A stretch of 64,000 nucleotides of DNA from Microbulbifer aggregans. GTDB lineage: Bacteria; Pseudomonadota; Gammaproteobacteria; Pseudomonadales; Cellvibrionaceae. Shown here one piece after another: positions 55,806-64,000 of the stretch (its first letter is position 1; every line of letters begins with the position of its first letter). The translations under genes and the position numbers were made by a program. The notes below the pieces were generated by a model that ran no database searches, was not told the DNA's origin, and was given only the letters and a program-made list of their open reading frames with translations. The stretch covers positions 310,001-374,000 of the forward strand of contig NZ_CP014143.1 in the NCBI RefSeq assembly GCF_001750105.1, given 5' to 3'.

Positions 55806-56378
55806 ATGCACCACCTCTACCGCCAACTTTGCGATGACCATCACAATATGCAGAAACTGCTCAACGCATTTGACCGGCTGTTGCGCGACCTCTCACGGCG
55901 GGACCGGGACCCCGACACCCTGAGCCTGATTCTGGATGCTCTCGACTATATGAGCATCTACCCGGATCGCTGGCATCACCCGGTTGAGGATCTGGCGATG
56001 AAGCGGCTACTGGAAAAGCCCGATGCAGATCGCGAGGCAATTGAGATTACCCAGAGGGAACACCGCTCAATCACAGCCGCCACCCGGCGCATGAGCGCGC
56101 TCTTCTATGCCGTCGCCAACGATGCGGCCGTAGAGCGCAGCCGGTTATTGCGCGCCACTCGCGATTACCTGCAGCTTCAGCGGGCCCATATGCAGCGGGA
56201 AAACCAGCACATATTCCCCCAGCTGGCAGCGATGCTCACTACAGAAGACTGGAAGCACGTGGAAACACAGATAAGAAACCAGCAGGACCCTCTGTTCAGC
56301 TCAGACCTCAAAAGGCTGTATGAATCCCTGCATCACTACATCGTTGACCTCTACGAACCCGAACGCGCCAGCGCCTGA
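55806..56378 (+). CDS. hemerythrin-like HHE domain protein
   Basis: From ATG 55806, behind GGGAGA, the protein has 190 residues and is helical. Histidine/glutamate positions suit a di-iron four-helix bundle: MHHLYRQLCDDHHNMQKLL, DRWHHPVEDLAMKRLL, TQREHRSITAAT, QRENQHIFPQLAAML. Hemerythrin-like proteins bind O2, NO or act in iron-sulfur repair. The longer open frame upstream covers the FNR box and is not coding. Location next to ANR, hemN and FNR boxes supports a low-oxygen or nitrosative-stress role. Confidence 0.85.
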   Translation: MHHLYRQLCDDHHNMQKLLNAFDRLLRDLSRRDRDPDTLSLILDALDYMSIYPDRWHHPVEDLAMKRLLEKPDADREAIEITQREHRSITAATRRMSALFYAVANDAAVERSRLLRATRDYLQLQRAHMQRENQHIFPQLAAMLTTEDWKHVETQIRNQQDPLFSSDLKRLYESLHHYIVDLYEPERASA

Positions 56379-56423
56379 ATCAATTTTTTAGCGGAAAAAA
56401 AACAACACAGGGAGTAAAAGACG

Positions 56424-56855
56424 GTGAGCAAAACTGAAAATCACGGGCTTTCCATCGGAATCGAACGTATCGGCGCCGAGTTCTTTCTCTACATCAAGGT
56501 GATAGGCAAGCTCACGCACGAGGACTACGAGATCATCACGCCGATGCTGGAAAGCGCATTGAGTGCCGTCGCCAATCCGCGCGTCAAGGCGCTGGTGGAT
56601 GTGACAGAACTGCGTGGCTGGGAACTGCGCGCGGCGTGGGACGACCTGAAACTTGGCCTGCGCCATGGCAGCGAGTTTTCCCATATCGCGGTGATCGGAG
56701 TTGAAGGCTGGCAGGAGCTGGCAACCAAAGTCGCCGGTTGGTTTACCGCAGCGGAAACCCATTACTTCGAGGAGCGTTGCAACGCTCTAGAGTGGCTGTC
56801 AGTAGCTGAAAAAAGCGGCGGAAATAAAGAAGAGGAGGAAAAGGCCGGCGCTTAG
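56424..56855 (+). CDS. SpoIIAA-like (STAS/SEC14-type) protein
   Basis: The 143-residue protein has a GTG start with GGGAG upstream. It fits the SpoIIAA-like family: LSIGIERIGAEFFLYIKVIGKLTHEDYEIITPMLESAL, VKALVDVTELRGWELRAAWDDLKLGLRHGSEFSHIAVIG, and KVAGWFTAAETHYFEERCNALEWL. These single-domain proteins may bind lipid or partner proteins; the role is unknown. It follows the hemerythrin-like gene by 45 bases, probably in one transcript. Its stop codon overlaps that of the convergent anr gene. Confidence 0.85.
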   Translation: MSKTENHGLSIGIERIGAEFFLYIKVIGKLTHEDYEIITPMLESALSAVANPRVKALVDVTELRGWELRAAWDDLKLGLRHGSEFSHIAVIGVEGWQELATKVAGWFTAAETHYFEERCNALEWLSVAEKSGGNKEEEEKAGA

Positions 56856-56863
56856 GCGCCGGC
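56844..56863. terminator. hairpin whose loop holds the stop codons of two convergent genes
   Basis: GCCGGCGC (56844-56851) and GCGCCGGC (56856-56863) enclose the loop TTAG, which is the TAG of the STAS-like gene on one strand and part of the TAA of anr on the other. It is a possible shared transcription stop, though T tracts are weak. Confidence 0.55.
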
Positions 56864-57586
56864 ATCTTCGTAACTACAGTGAGTGCCCGCCAGTTCACTG
56901 AGTGCGATCAAATCGAGGATTTCCACCTCTCGACCGCGCACGGCGATCACCTTCTCGCGCTGGAACTTGGTCAGCAGCCGGCTGACGGTCTCGGCCGTCA
57001 GCCCCAGATAATTGGCGATATCAGTGCGCGGCATCGACAGTACGAAAGCGGTGGCGGAATAACCGCGACGGGAATAACGGCTGGAAATATTCATCAGCAG
57101 CGCCGCCATGCGCGTTTCGGCGGAGCGCTTGCCCAACAACAGCAGGGTTTCGTTCTCTTTTTTCAGCTCTTCCGAGAAGATGCTGTAGATCTGGTGCTGC
57201 AGTGCCGGCACCTCCTGGGCAAGCCCCTCTAACTGGGCAAAAGGCAGCACACAGACGGAACTGTCTTCCAGGGCCTCGGCAAAGCTCGAGTGCATGCGCC
57301 CACTGTAAGCATCCAGTCCCAGCAGTTCTCCCGGCAGCGCAAAGTGCGTGACCTGGGTATCGCCGTCAGCGGCGATAACCGTGGACTTGAAGCTACCGGA
57401 GCGGATTGCAAACAGGTTGGCAAACGGATCGCCGGCCCGATAAAGGGTCTCTCCGGCCCGCAACACGCGTCGCTTGCCGGTGATTTTTTCCAGGCGGTCG
57501 ATCTCTTCGGCAGACAGGTCCGCAGGCAGGCACAGTCGCCTGACCGAACAGTTTCCGCAATTTACCGCTGAGAGCGCATCTTTCAT
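56852..57586 (-). CDS. anr: Crp/Fnr-family oxygen regulator, ANR/FNR type
   Basis: From ATG 57586 the protein has 244 residues, close to FNR. Cysteines C10, C13 and C19 in VNCGNCSVRRLCLP plus the central cysteine in EDSSVCVLPF supply the four ligands of the oxygen-labile [4Fe-4S] cluster. A cyclic-nucleotide-binding-like fold is followed by the helix-turn-helix RTDIANYLGLTAETVSRLLTKFQ, with the E/S/R residues that read TTGAT. An ATG at 57655 would overlap the hemN stop codon and add 23 residues. It is co-directional with hemN, 68 bases downstream, and probably transcribed from the FNR box at 59082, implying autoregulation. Confidence 0.94.
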   Translation of the reverse strand: MKDALSAVNCGNCSVRRLCLPADLSAEEIDRLEKITGKRRVLRAGETLYRAGDPFANLFAIRSGSFKSTVIAADGDTQVTHFALPGELLGLDAYSGRMHSSFAEALEDSSVCVLPFAQLEGLAQEVPALQHQIYSIFSEELKKENETLLLLGKRSAETRMAALLMNISSRYSRRGYSATAFVLSMPRTDIANYLGLTAETVSRLLTKFQREKVIAVRGREVEILDLIALSELAGTHCSYEDAGA

Positions 57587-57654
57587 GGGCGGGCCATCGA
57601 CACTGGGTGATAAAGCGCCATTGTAACGCCTCGGCGCAGAGCTGTCGCAACCCA

Positions 57655-59022
57655 TCAGATCACCTTCGAATAGCGCGGCGTTTCCTGCCGACGGGCCAGG
57701 TAAGCATCGAAAGCGGCAGCCACGTGGCGTACAAACCAGCGCCCCAGCGGAGTGATCCACAGCCGATCGGCATCTTCCTCGATCAGGCCATCGGCCTTGA
57801 GTGGTTCCAGCCTCGCCCTCTCGGCGGCAAAGTAGTCGTCAAAGGCTGCACCCGCACGGCGGGCCACCTCGGACTTGTCCAGGCTGAGCCGACACATCAG
57901 CTCCATGATCACATACTGGCGCAGGCGGTCATCGGCAGAGAGCTGCCAGCCGCGGAACACGGCGGAACGCCGCTCGGCGATCGCCGCGTTGTAGTCCTTG
58001 AGGCGGTGATGATTCTGCCAGTAGCCATCGGCGCTGTAACTGATCGCCGAGGCCCCGAGCCCCACCAACGCATCGGCGGGCATCAGGGTATAGCCCTGGA
58101 AATTGCGCTGCAGTTCGCCATCGCGGGCGGCTCTGGCCATGCTGTCATCGCGACGGGCAAAGTGGTCCATGCCCAGGTAGTCGTAACCGGCCTCTTCCAG
58201 TGCCTGCACCGCGGCCAGCTGCATCTCCACCTTTTCCGCGGCACCCGGCACCGCGTCGGTATCGATCAGGCGCTGGGCTTTGAAGCGCTCAGGCAGGTGG
58301 GCATAGTGATACAGGGCGATACGGTCCGGCGCCAGTTCCATGACCTGATCGATAGTCCCCCGCAGCGTATCCAGGTTCTGGTGCGGCAGGCCGTAAATCA
58401 GATCGTAGGAAATGGACTCAAAGCCCTGCCGGCGCGCCTCGTCGGTCAGCTCCCGGACCTGCTCGGCGGTACAGATACGGTTGATGGCCCGCTGAACGGT
58501 CAGGTCAAAATCCTGGATGCCGAGGCTCAGGCGGTTGAAACCCAGCTCGCGCAGGGTGGCGAGACTCTCGAGCTCCAGAGTACGGGGATCCGCCTCAATG
58601 CCGTATTCACGCCCCTCGCCACCGAGATTGAATGTCTCCCCCAGCCCCTCGACTAGCCGGTGCAGGTCGCCGTCATTGAGGAAGGTGGGTGTGCCGCCAC
58701 CCAGATGCAACTGCACGACCGGGACATCGGCTACCCGGTCGCGATAACTGCGGGCCTCCGCCAGCAGCTGCTCCAGGTAGCTGGACGCCAGCCCATATTG
58801 CTGGGTCACCACCTTGTTACAGGCACAGAAGTAACAGAGGGAACGGCAGAACGGGATATGCACATAGAGAGAGAGCGCGCGTATATCTTTCAGCGCCGCC
58901 CAGGGCTCGGCCCCGCCCAGCGCCCCAAAGCGGTCCGCAGTGGGGTAGGACGTGTAGCGCGGACAGGAAGAGCCGTAGCGATTGAGAAGCGCCGCACTGG
59001 GCACGGAATCGGCCTGCACCAT
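57655..59022 (-). CDS. hemN: oxygen-independent coproporphyrinogen III dehydrogenase
   Basis: HemN makes protoporphyrinogen IX from coproporphyrinogen III without oxygen. The 455-residue radical-SAM protein has the cluster motif in YVHIPFCRSLCYFCACNKVV (CxxxCxxC), the HLGGGTPTFLND motif, GIEADPRTL, GFNRLSLGIQDFD and the C-terminal HemN domain. The N-terminus SCPRYTSYPTADRF is specific to HemN rather than HemW. A perfect FNR box is 60 bases upstream. anr follows directly. Confidence 0.96.
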   Translation of the reverse strand: MVQADSVPSAALLNRYGSSCPRYTSYPTADRFGALGGAEPWAALKDIRALSLYVHIPFCRSLCYFCACNKVVTQQYGLASSYLEQLLAEARSYRDRVADVPVVQLHLGGGTPTFLNDGDLHRLVEGLGETFNLGGEGREYGIEADPRTLELESLATLRELGFNRLSLGIQDFDLTVQRAINRICTAEQVRELTDEARRQGFESISYDLIYGLPHQNLDTLRGTIDQVMELAPDRIALYHYAHLPERFKAQRLIDTDAVPGAAEKVEMQLAAVQALEEAGYDYLGMDHFARRDDSMARAARDGELQRNFQGYTLMPADALVGLGASAISYSADGYWQNHHRLKDYNAAIAERRSAVFRGWQLSADDRLRQYVIMELMCRLSLDKSEVARRAGAAFDDYFAAERARLEPLKADGLIEEDADRLWITPLGRWFVRHVAAAFDAYLARRQETPRYSKVI

Positions 59023-59081
59023 TTCTTCACACCTGTGGTAAATCGTTGGTGCAAGCCTACTGAGGCGGGACGGGCTCCCTC

Positions 59082-59095
59082 TTGATACACATCAA
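59082..59095 (-). promoter_or_regulatory. FNR/ANR box upstream of hemN
   Basis: TTGATACACATCAA is a perfect TTGAT-N4-ATCAA site, centred about 66 bases before the hemN ATG, as in many hemN promoters activated by FNR/ANR. Confidence 0.85.
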
Positions 59096-59108
59096 GTTGC
59101 CCGCCGAG

Positions 59109-60008
59109 TCAGTCGCCCGCAGGTCGCCGGAACAGGTTCTGGATACTGGAGAAGTCCAGCCGGCGGTTGTCGTCATCACCGCCGTGCAGCTGGTAGAGGT
59201 TCTTGGCCAGAGCCCCAAGGGGAGTGGAAGTGGCGCTACCGGCGGCAGTATCCATTGCCAGCCCCAGATCCTTCAGCATCAGCGCCACAGAGAAGCCACC
59301 GCTATAGCCCCGGGAGGCAGGCACCCCCTCCATCACACCGGGATAGGGGTTGTACTTGTCCAGCGACCAGTTGTCGCCGGAGCTGGCCTTCATGATCTCC
59401 GACAGCACCGTCGGATCCAGGCCGTTGTCCACCCCCAGCTGCAGTGCCTCGGCGGTGCCGATCATATGAATGGCCAGCAGCATGTTGTTACAGATCTTGG
59501 CCACCTGGCCACAGCCCGCCGGTCCGGCGTGAAAGATGTTGGCACCCATGGCCGACAGCACCGGCCGCGCCGCCTCCACTGGCGCTGCCTCGCCACCACA
59601 CATAAAGGACAGTGTGCCCGCAGCCGCCGCGGCGGTGCCACCGGAAACCGGGGCGTCGATGGCACGGATACCCCGCTCGTCAGCCGCGGCAATCAGCTGG
59701 CGGGCATCGCTGGCGGCGATGGTGGAGCAGTCGATGACCAGCGTCTTGGAATCCAATGCCTGCAGAAGCCCGCGCGCCCCCAGATAGAGCTCCTTGACGA
59801 TGCCGCCATTGGGCAACATCGAGATCACCGCATCGGCACCACTGACCGCATCGTGGGCACTGTCAGCCGTCGCACAGCCATCCTGCCGCGCCTGCGCCAG
59901 GGCCGGCGCGGCGGGGTCGAACGCGGTCACGGAAAAGCCGGCTTTGACCAGGTTCGCCGCCATGGGGCCACCCATATTGCCCAGGCCGAGAAATGCGATT
60001 TTTTCCAT
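59109..60008 (-). CDS. mmsB: 3-hydroxyisobutyrate dehydrogenase
   Basis: The enzyme oxidises 3-hydroxyisobutyrate to methylmalonate semialdehyde in valine breakdown. From ATG 60008 it has 299 residues: MEKIAFLGLGNMGGPMAANL with the NAD motif, DAPVSGGTAAAAAGTLSFMCGG, the catalytic lysine in GCGQVAKICNNMLLAI, and NPYPGVMEGVPASRGYSGGF typical of this enzyme within the beta-hydroxyacid dehydrogenases. A longer frame from 60056 adds a lysine-rich non-homologous start. It follows the hydrolase gene by 75 bases. Confidence 0.94.
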   Translation of the reverse strand: MEKIAFLGLGNMGGPMAANLVKAGFSVTAFDPAAPALAQARQDGCATADSAHDAVSGADAVISMLPNGGIVKELYLGARGLLQALDSKTLVIDCSTIAASDARQLIAAADERGIRAIDAPVSGGTAAAAAGTLSFMCGGEAAPVEAARPVLSAMGANIFHAGPAGCGQVAKICNNMLLAIHMIGTAEALQLGVDNGLDPTVLSEIMKASSGDNWSLDKYNPYPGVMEGVPASRGYSGGFSVALMLKDLGLAMDTAAGSATSTPLGALAKNLYQLHGGDDDNRRLDFSSIQNLFRRPAGD

Positions 60009-60083
60009 GAGGTTTTCCTCTCTCTTTATTTCTTTTATTTCCTTCAGTTCCTTCACGAGCAGCCCGGGACCGGCTTGAAGAAC

Positions 60084-61190
60084 CTAGAGGTCCGCCAGCG
60101 GATGCGCTCCCTGCCAGGGTGGCTCGAAGCAATGCTCGACATCTTTCCAGTCGATCCCGTTAAGGCTGTCGGGCTGCCACTGGGGCGAGCGGTCCTTATC
60201 GATCAACAGTGCGCGCACGCCCTCTCGGAAGTGACCAGTGGCACAGAGATTCACTGCCAGAGTCAGCTCCATCTGGAACACCTCGGCAAGGGACTGGTGG
60301 CGGCCACGCCTCAACTGCTCCCAGACGATCCAGGGCGTCAGGGGGGAACCGCCGGCAAGGGTTTTCGCGGCCTTGTTCAGCCACTCATCCTCACCCTCGT
60401 AGCTGATAATGGAGTCACAGACCTCCGGCAGGCTGGCGAAGTCCGTCAGCACCTGGATCTGGTCGTAATGGGCGCGCAGGTTGGATGCCGGCTGCCGGTC
60501 GAGGCGCAGCTCCAGCCCTTTCAGGCAGTCGCTGACCAGTCGGTGATTCTCGCCCTCGTTTGCGGAGAAAGGCAGATCGGCCAGGGAATCCAGCGTGGCG
60601 AGGCGTTCGTTGTCAGCGATCATGCGATCCGCAAGCCCGGCAAACAGGGAGTCACTGCCGTTGAACTGGGCCCCGGTGAGGCCGAGAAACAGCCCCAGGC
60701 GCCCGGGCATCCGGTTCAGGAACCAGCTGCCACCCACATCGGGGAACAGGCCGATAGTGACTTCCGGCATGGCCATGCGAGTGCGCTCGGTGACGATACG
60801 GTGGCTGGCTCCAGCCATAATGCCGATGCCGCCCCCCATGACGATGCCGCTCCCCCAGACCACGACCGGCTTGGAATAGGTGTGGATGCGGTAGTCCAAG
60901 CGGTATTCGCGGGAGAAGAATTCGGTGGTGTATTCCGTTTCCGGCGCCTCACCATAGCCATTGGAGGCTTTATAGAGGGAGACCACGTCGCCACCGGCAC
61001 AGAAGCCCTTCTCCCCACTGCCCTCAATCCAGACACAGGCCACACTGTCATCTGCCGCCCATTCCTGCAGCTGCCGGTCCAGTAGCTCGATCATTTCCAG
61101 GTTCAGCGCATTGAGCGCCTTAGGCAGATTGAGGGTCGCCAGCGCCAACGCACCACGACGGGAAAACAATACGGGGGGATCCTGATCCAT
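60084..61190 (-). CDS. 3-hydroxyisobutyryl-CoA hydrolase / enoyl-CoA hydratase family
   Basis: The 368-residue crotonase-fold protein has the HIBYL-CoA hydrolase pattern: LNLPKALNALNLEMIELLDRQL, IEGSGEKGFCAGGDVVSLYKA (oxyanion hole), GSGIVMGGGIGIMAGASHRIVTERTRMAMPEVTIGLFPDVGGSWFL with the catalytic Glu/Asp region, and a long C-terminal helical domain typical of the hydrolase. It supplies 3-hydroxyisobutyrate to the dehydrogenase encoded next, so the two form a valine-catabolic pair. Confidence 0.92.
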   Translation of the reverse strand: MDQDPPVLFSRRGALALATLNLPKALNALNLEMIELLDRQLQEWAADDSVACVWIEGSGEKGFCAGGDVVSLYKASNGYGEAPETEYTTEFFSREYRLDYRIHTYSKPVVVWGSGIVMGGGIGIMAGASHRIVTERTRMAMPEVTIGLFPDVGGSWFLNRMPGRLGLFLGLTGAQFNGSDSLFAGLADRMIADNERLATLDSLADLPFSANEGENHRLVSDCLKGLELRLDRQPASNLRAHYDQIQVLTDFASLPEVCDSIISYEGEDEWLNKAAKTLAGGSPLTPWIVWEQLRRGRHQSLAEVFQMELTLAVNLCATGHFREGVRALLIDKDRSPQWQPDSLNGIDWKDVEHCFEPPWQGAHPLADL

Positions 61191-61377
61191 CGCTCTTCAT
61201 TATTTCCTGCAACTAGGGGCAGAAGAGTTAAACATACATCTACCCTACAGTCAGCCGGGCCCCGGCAAGGGCCCGGTTGCACTTTTCCAACAACCTGATA
61301 AGTTGCGCGCAAATTCTGAGCGATTCCAACCGTCTTTCTTATACGGAACTCCAACGGAACCCGAACTGGACCCTTAA

Positions 61378-63042
61378 ATGGCTGAATACGTATACACCAT
61401 GAACCGGGTCGGCAAAGTAGTGCCGCCCAAACGCGAAATTCTCAAGGACATCTCCCTGTCCTTCTTCCCCGGCGCCAAGATCGGCGTGCTGGGCCTGAAC
61501 GGCGCCGGTAAGTCCACCCTGCTGCGTATCATGGCCGGCGTGGATCAGGACTATAACGGCGAAGCCCGCGCCATGCCGGGCATTAAGGTCGGCTACCTGC
61601 CCCAGGAACCACAGCTGGATCCGGCCAAGACCGTGCGCGGCAACGTCGAAGACGGCATGCGCGAGGCCATCGACGCCCTGCAGGGCCTGGAAAAGGTCTA
61701 CGCCGACTATGCCGAGCCGGACGCCGACTTCGATGCGCTGGCCAAGAAGCAGCAACAGTACGAAGACATCATCCAGGCCTGGGATGCCCACAACCTGGAG
61801 CACCGCCTCGAAGTAGCCGCCGATGCCCTGCGCCTGCCACCGTGGGATGCCGATGTGAACAACCTTTCCGGTGGTGAAAAGCGCCGTGTGGCCCTGTGCC
61901 GCCTTCTGCTGTCCCGCCCGGACATGCTGCTGCTAGACGAGCCAACCAACCACCTCGACGCAGAGAGTGTGTACTGGCTCGAACGCTTCCTGCACGACTT
62001 CGACGGCACCGTGGTGGCCATCACCCACGACCGCTACTTCCTCGACAACGTCGCCGGCTGGATCCTGGAACTGGACCGCGGCCACGGCATTCCCTGGGAA
62101 GGCAACTACACCACTTGGCTGGAGCAGAAAGAGAAGCGCCTGGAGCAGGAGCAGAAGGGTGAGCAAGCCCGTGCGAAGGCAATGCAGAAAGAACTGGAAT
62201 GGGCGCGCCAAAACCCCAAAGGCCGCCAGTCCAAGAACAAGGCCCGCCTGTCCCGACTGGAAGAAATGCAGTCCCAGGAATTCCAGGCCCGCAACGAGAC
62301 CAACGAGATCTACATTCCGCCCGGCGAGCGCCTGGGCGACAATGTGATCGAACTGGTCAATGTGAGCAAAGCCTTCGGCGATCGCGTACTGATCGACAAC
62401 CTGTCCTTCCGCGTACCGAAAGGTGCCATCGTCGGTATCGTCGGCGGCAACGGCGCCGGTAAGTCGACCCTGTTCCGCATGATCAATGGCACCGAAAAGC
62501 CGGATTCCGGTGAGATCAAGATCGGTGAAACCGTTCAGATCGCCAGTGTCGACCAGAGCCGCGAAAACCTGGACGACAACAAGACCGTGTGGGAAGCCGT
62601 GTCCGACGGTCACGACATGCTCAAGATCAACAACTACGAAGTAGGCTCGCGCAACTATATCGGCCGTTTCAATTTCAAGGGTTCCGATCAGCAGAAGCGC
62701 GTGGGCGAGCTGTCCGGTGGTGAACGCGGCCGCCTGCACCTGGCCTACACCCTCAAGCAGGGCGCCAACGTACTGCTACTGGACGAACCGTCCAACGACC
62801 TGGATATCGAAACCCTGCGCGCACTCGAAGAAGCCCTGCTGAGTTTCCCCGGCTGCGCCATGGTGATCTCACACGATCGCTGGTTCCTGGACCGGGTAGC
62901 GACTCACATCCTGGCCTACGAAGGCGACAGCAACGTGGTGTTCTTTGAGGGTAACTACACCGAGTATCACGAGGACTTCGTCCAGCGTAAAGGTGAAGAC
63001 GCGGCTCCGCACCGCATGCACTACAAAAAGCTGAAGACCTGA
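61378..63042 (+). CDS. ettA: energy-dependent translational throttle protein (ABC-F)
   Basis: EttA binds the ribosomal E site and gates translation according to the ATP/ADP ratio. The 554-residue protein has two ATP-binding cassettes: LGLNGAGKSTLLRIMAG, LSGGEKRRVALCRLLL and LLLDEPTNHLDAESVYWLE in the first; VGGNGAGKSTLFRMING, LSGGERGRLHLAYTLKQG and LLLDEPSNDLDIETLRALE in the second. The PtIM linker (residues about 240-320, including WARQNPKGRQSKNKARLSRLEE) contacts P-site tRNA. The N-terminus MAEYVYTMNRVGKVVPPKRE is diagnostic for EttA. A terminator follows. Confidence 0.97.
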   Translation: MAEYVYTMNRVGKVVPPKREILKDISLSFFPGAKIGVLGLNGAGKSTLLRIMAGVDQDYNGEARAMPGIKVGYLPQEPQLDPAKTVRGNVEDGMREAIDALQGLEKVYADYAEPDADFDALAKKQQQYEDIIQAWDAHNLEHRLEVAADALRLPPWDADVNNLSGGEKRRVALCRLLLSRPDMLLLDEPTNHLDAESVYWLERFLHDFDGTVVAITHDRYFLDNVAGWILELDRGHGIPWEGNYTTWLEQKEKRLEQEQKGEQARAKAMQKELEWARQNPKGRQSKNKARLSRLEEMQSQEFQARNETNEIYIPPGERLGDNVIELVNVSKAFGDRVLIDNLSFRVPKGAIVGIVGGNGAGKSTLFRMINGTEKPDSGEIKIGETVQIASVDQSRENLDDNKTVWEAVSDGHDMLKINNYEVGSRNYIGRFNFKGSDQQKRVGELSGGERGRLHLAYTLKQGANVLLLDEPSNDLDIETLRALEEALLSFPGCAMVISHDRWFLDRVATHILAYEGDSNVVFFEGNYTEYHEDFVQRKGEDAAPHRMHYKKLKT

Positions 63043-63050
63043 GTCGACTC

Positions 63051-63079
63051 AAGAAGCCCGCACAATGCGGGCTTCTTTT
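63051..63079 (+). terminator. rho-independent terminator after ettA
   Basis: GAAGCCCGCA / TGCGGGCTTC around CA-rich loop bases, followed by TTTTT. Confidence 0.93.
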
Positions 63080-63132
63080 TATCGGCAGATTTTATGATGG
63101 CTCCCGGCCCCACTGAGCCAGTGCACAGGGAC

Positions 63133-64000
63133 TCATCCGCTACGTGCACGCAACAGAATATTGCGCGGCGTCAGGCTGTAATCACAGAACTCGCCGAGCT
63201 CGACAGCAGCCCCGCCCTCCTGCAAGAACAACGCGCGATCCAGCACCAGCCATAATTCCAGTGGCCGGCGGAAGATATGCGCCATCAGCTCCATGCGTCG
63301 TACCCGGCGCAGTCTCTGCAACCCCAGGGCCAACCACTTTTCCTCATCGATCCCCACAGGAAAATCCAGCTGCTTGCGCGCCGCCGCCCAGCGGGCGAAC
63401 GCGGAGAAACTCTCCTTCAACAGGCTTTTGCGCACATTGGGCACCGGCAGGTAGCTATCCTCGCCGCGCAATTCCCGCTGCAGCTCGTCGAAGGCCAGCC
63501 GCCAGTGCAGCTCAAGCTCACGCAGCCGGCGGACACCGGCTCCCGCGGTCACCGTCTCCTGCAGCGGCAGGTGCAGATCATCTTTTGTGAGGCTTAACTG
63601 GGCACTGGACCCAGCTTCAGACATGGGCACAAACTCTTCACTGTTGATCAGGTGATAGCAGCAGGGGGAGATCACCAGGCAAGCACCATTGTTGTTTCGC
63701 CAGTGCCGCATCAGGGTGGTGTGCAGATCCCCGCAGGCATGTAAAGCAACTGCCTGCTCACCCCGCCTTACCCACTGGAGCGCCTCGGGACTGAAGGCAT
63801 CGCACTGCACGAAGCGCATTGAAACATCGGAGCGCTGTGCCAACGCCTCACCTTCGTGACAGAGCTGCGCCTGCCATTCCAGACTCGTCACCGGTCTGCC
63901 ATCCACCGAGGCAATCAGACGGCCCAGATGTCCCTTACCGGCACACCATTCGAGCAGCGGACCCGACTGCTCGGTGATGCAACCTGCGAAAGCGAGAATC
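63133..64000 (-). CDS. SAM-dependent methyltransferase family protein, C-terminal part
   Basis: The frame is open to the right edge, so the N-terminus lies outside the window. Read through, the first visible residues contain LLEWCAGKGHLGRLIA, the glycine-rich SAM-binding motif of a class I methyltransferase (Methyltransf_32-like). VALHACGDLHTTLMRHW and VISPCCYHLI follow, characteristic of this subgroup. The distal half (FAFDELQRELRGED-like region to RPLELWLVLDRALFLQEGGAAVELGEFCDYSLTPRN) is a family-specific C-terminal domain. The substrate is unknown. Confidence 0.82.
   Translation of the reverse strand, partial: ILAFAGCITEQSGPLLEWCAGKGHLGRLIASVDGRPVTSLEWQAQLCHEGEALAQRSDVSMRFVQCDAFSPEALQWVRRGEQAVALHACGDLHTTLMRHWRNNNGACLVISPCCYHLINSEEFVPMSEAGSSAQLSLTKDDLHLPLQETVTAGAGVRRLRELELHWRLAFDELQRELRGEDSYLPVPNVRKSLLKESFSAFARWAAARKQLDFPVGIDEEKWLALGLQRLRRVRRMELMAHIFRRPLELWLVLDRALFLQEGGAAVELGEFCDYSLTPRNILLRARSG

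Noticed and set aside
59082..61085. 667-codon rightward frame opposite the valine-catabolism genes
   Set aside because: It spans two identified genes and the FNR box; no domain is recognisable.

Overview
The window is a GC-rich, densely coded stretch of a gammaproteobacterial chromosome. Gene content and order (ectABC-ask with a MarR-type ectR, the nrdR-ribD-ribE-ribBX-ribH-nusB-thiL-pgpA run, xseB-ispA-dxs, an ANR/hemN pair with FNR boxes, a large secreted pullulanase) suggest a marine or halotolerant polysaccharide degrader of the Microbulbifer/Cellvibrionales type. That assignment is inference. I saw no rRNA, tRNA, CRISPR array, prophage or complete insertion sequence.

Layout. 0-3.3 kb: the end of a CorA-type transporter, an unknown protein, a cytochrome b561 plus YceI pair, and a pair of large palindromic repeats. 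3.3-10.6 kb: a leftward ectoine operon (ectA, ectB, ectC, ask) that continues into a membrane TPR protein and a sodium/solute symporter, with a divergent ectR; a perfect 20-bp palindrome lies between ectA and ectR. 11-17.9 kb: an FHA protein with a C-terminal winged-helix-like region, two paralogous transmembrane Ser/Thr kinases with TPR-rich C-termini, and an unknown 154-residue protein. 18.7-26.3 kb: a PLP enzyme, then an overlapping trypsin-like protease / FHA membrane protein / hisC set, mepA and a D-Ala-D-Ala ligase family gene. 26.4-29.7 kb: an HNH endonuclease, about 1.2 kb of unusual non-coding repeats, and a PQQ-type sugar dehydrogenase fused to cytochrome c. 29.8-40.7 kb: xseB-ispA-dxs, a DUF885 metallopeptidase, a thioredoxin-like protein, rsgA and the pullulanase. 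41-48.6 kb: riboflavin and neighbouring housekeeping genes, all leftward. 48.7-55.6 kb: a polyamine-type binding protein, a Tat-exported amine oxidase, glyA, two outer-membrane barrels and a small lipoprotein. 55.7-59.1 kb: an oxygen-response locus (hemerythrin-like, STAS-like, anr, hemN) with FNR-type boxes. 59.1-64 kb: two valine-catabolism genes, ettA and the end of a methyltransferase gene.

The least explained material is non-coding. Five copies of a 98-148 bp nested palindrome lie between genes (2902, 3129, 18448, 40814, 46183). They share an asymmetric core and an inner hairpin, but their long outer arms differ from copy to copy while staying self-complementary. A second structure at 27.4-28.1 kb is an array of small hairpins with a conserved TTCCYT-type centre and changing stems, present as one long and one short copy, each followed by TGTGAGA-type palindromes. 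A third, different, 155-bp imperfect palindrome sits between ribH and nusB. The kinase/FHA cluster and the ectoine operon with its two extra genes are the most interesting protein-coding contexts.

Start codons were moved inward from the longest open frame wherever a signal peptide, family N-terminus or ribosome binding site argued for it. All functions are assigned from motifs read by eye; no database search was possible.
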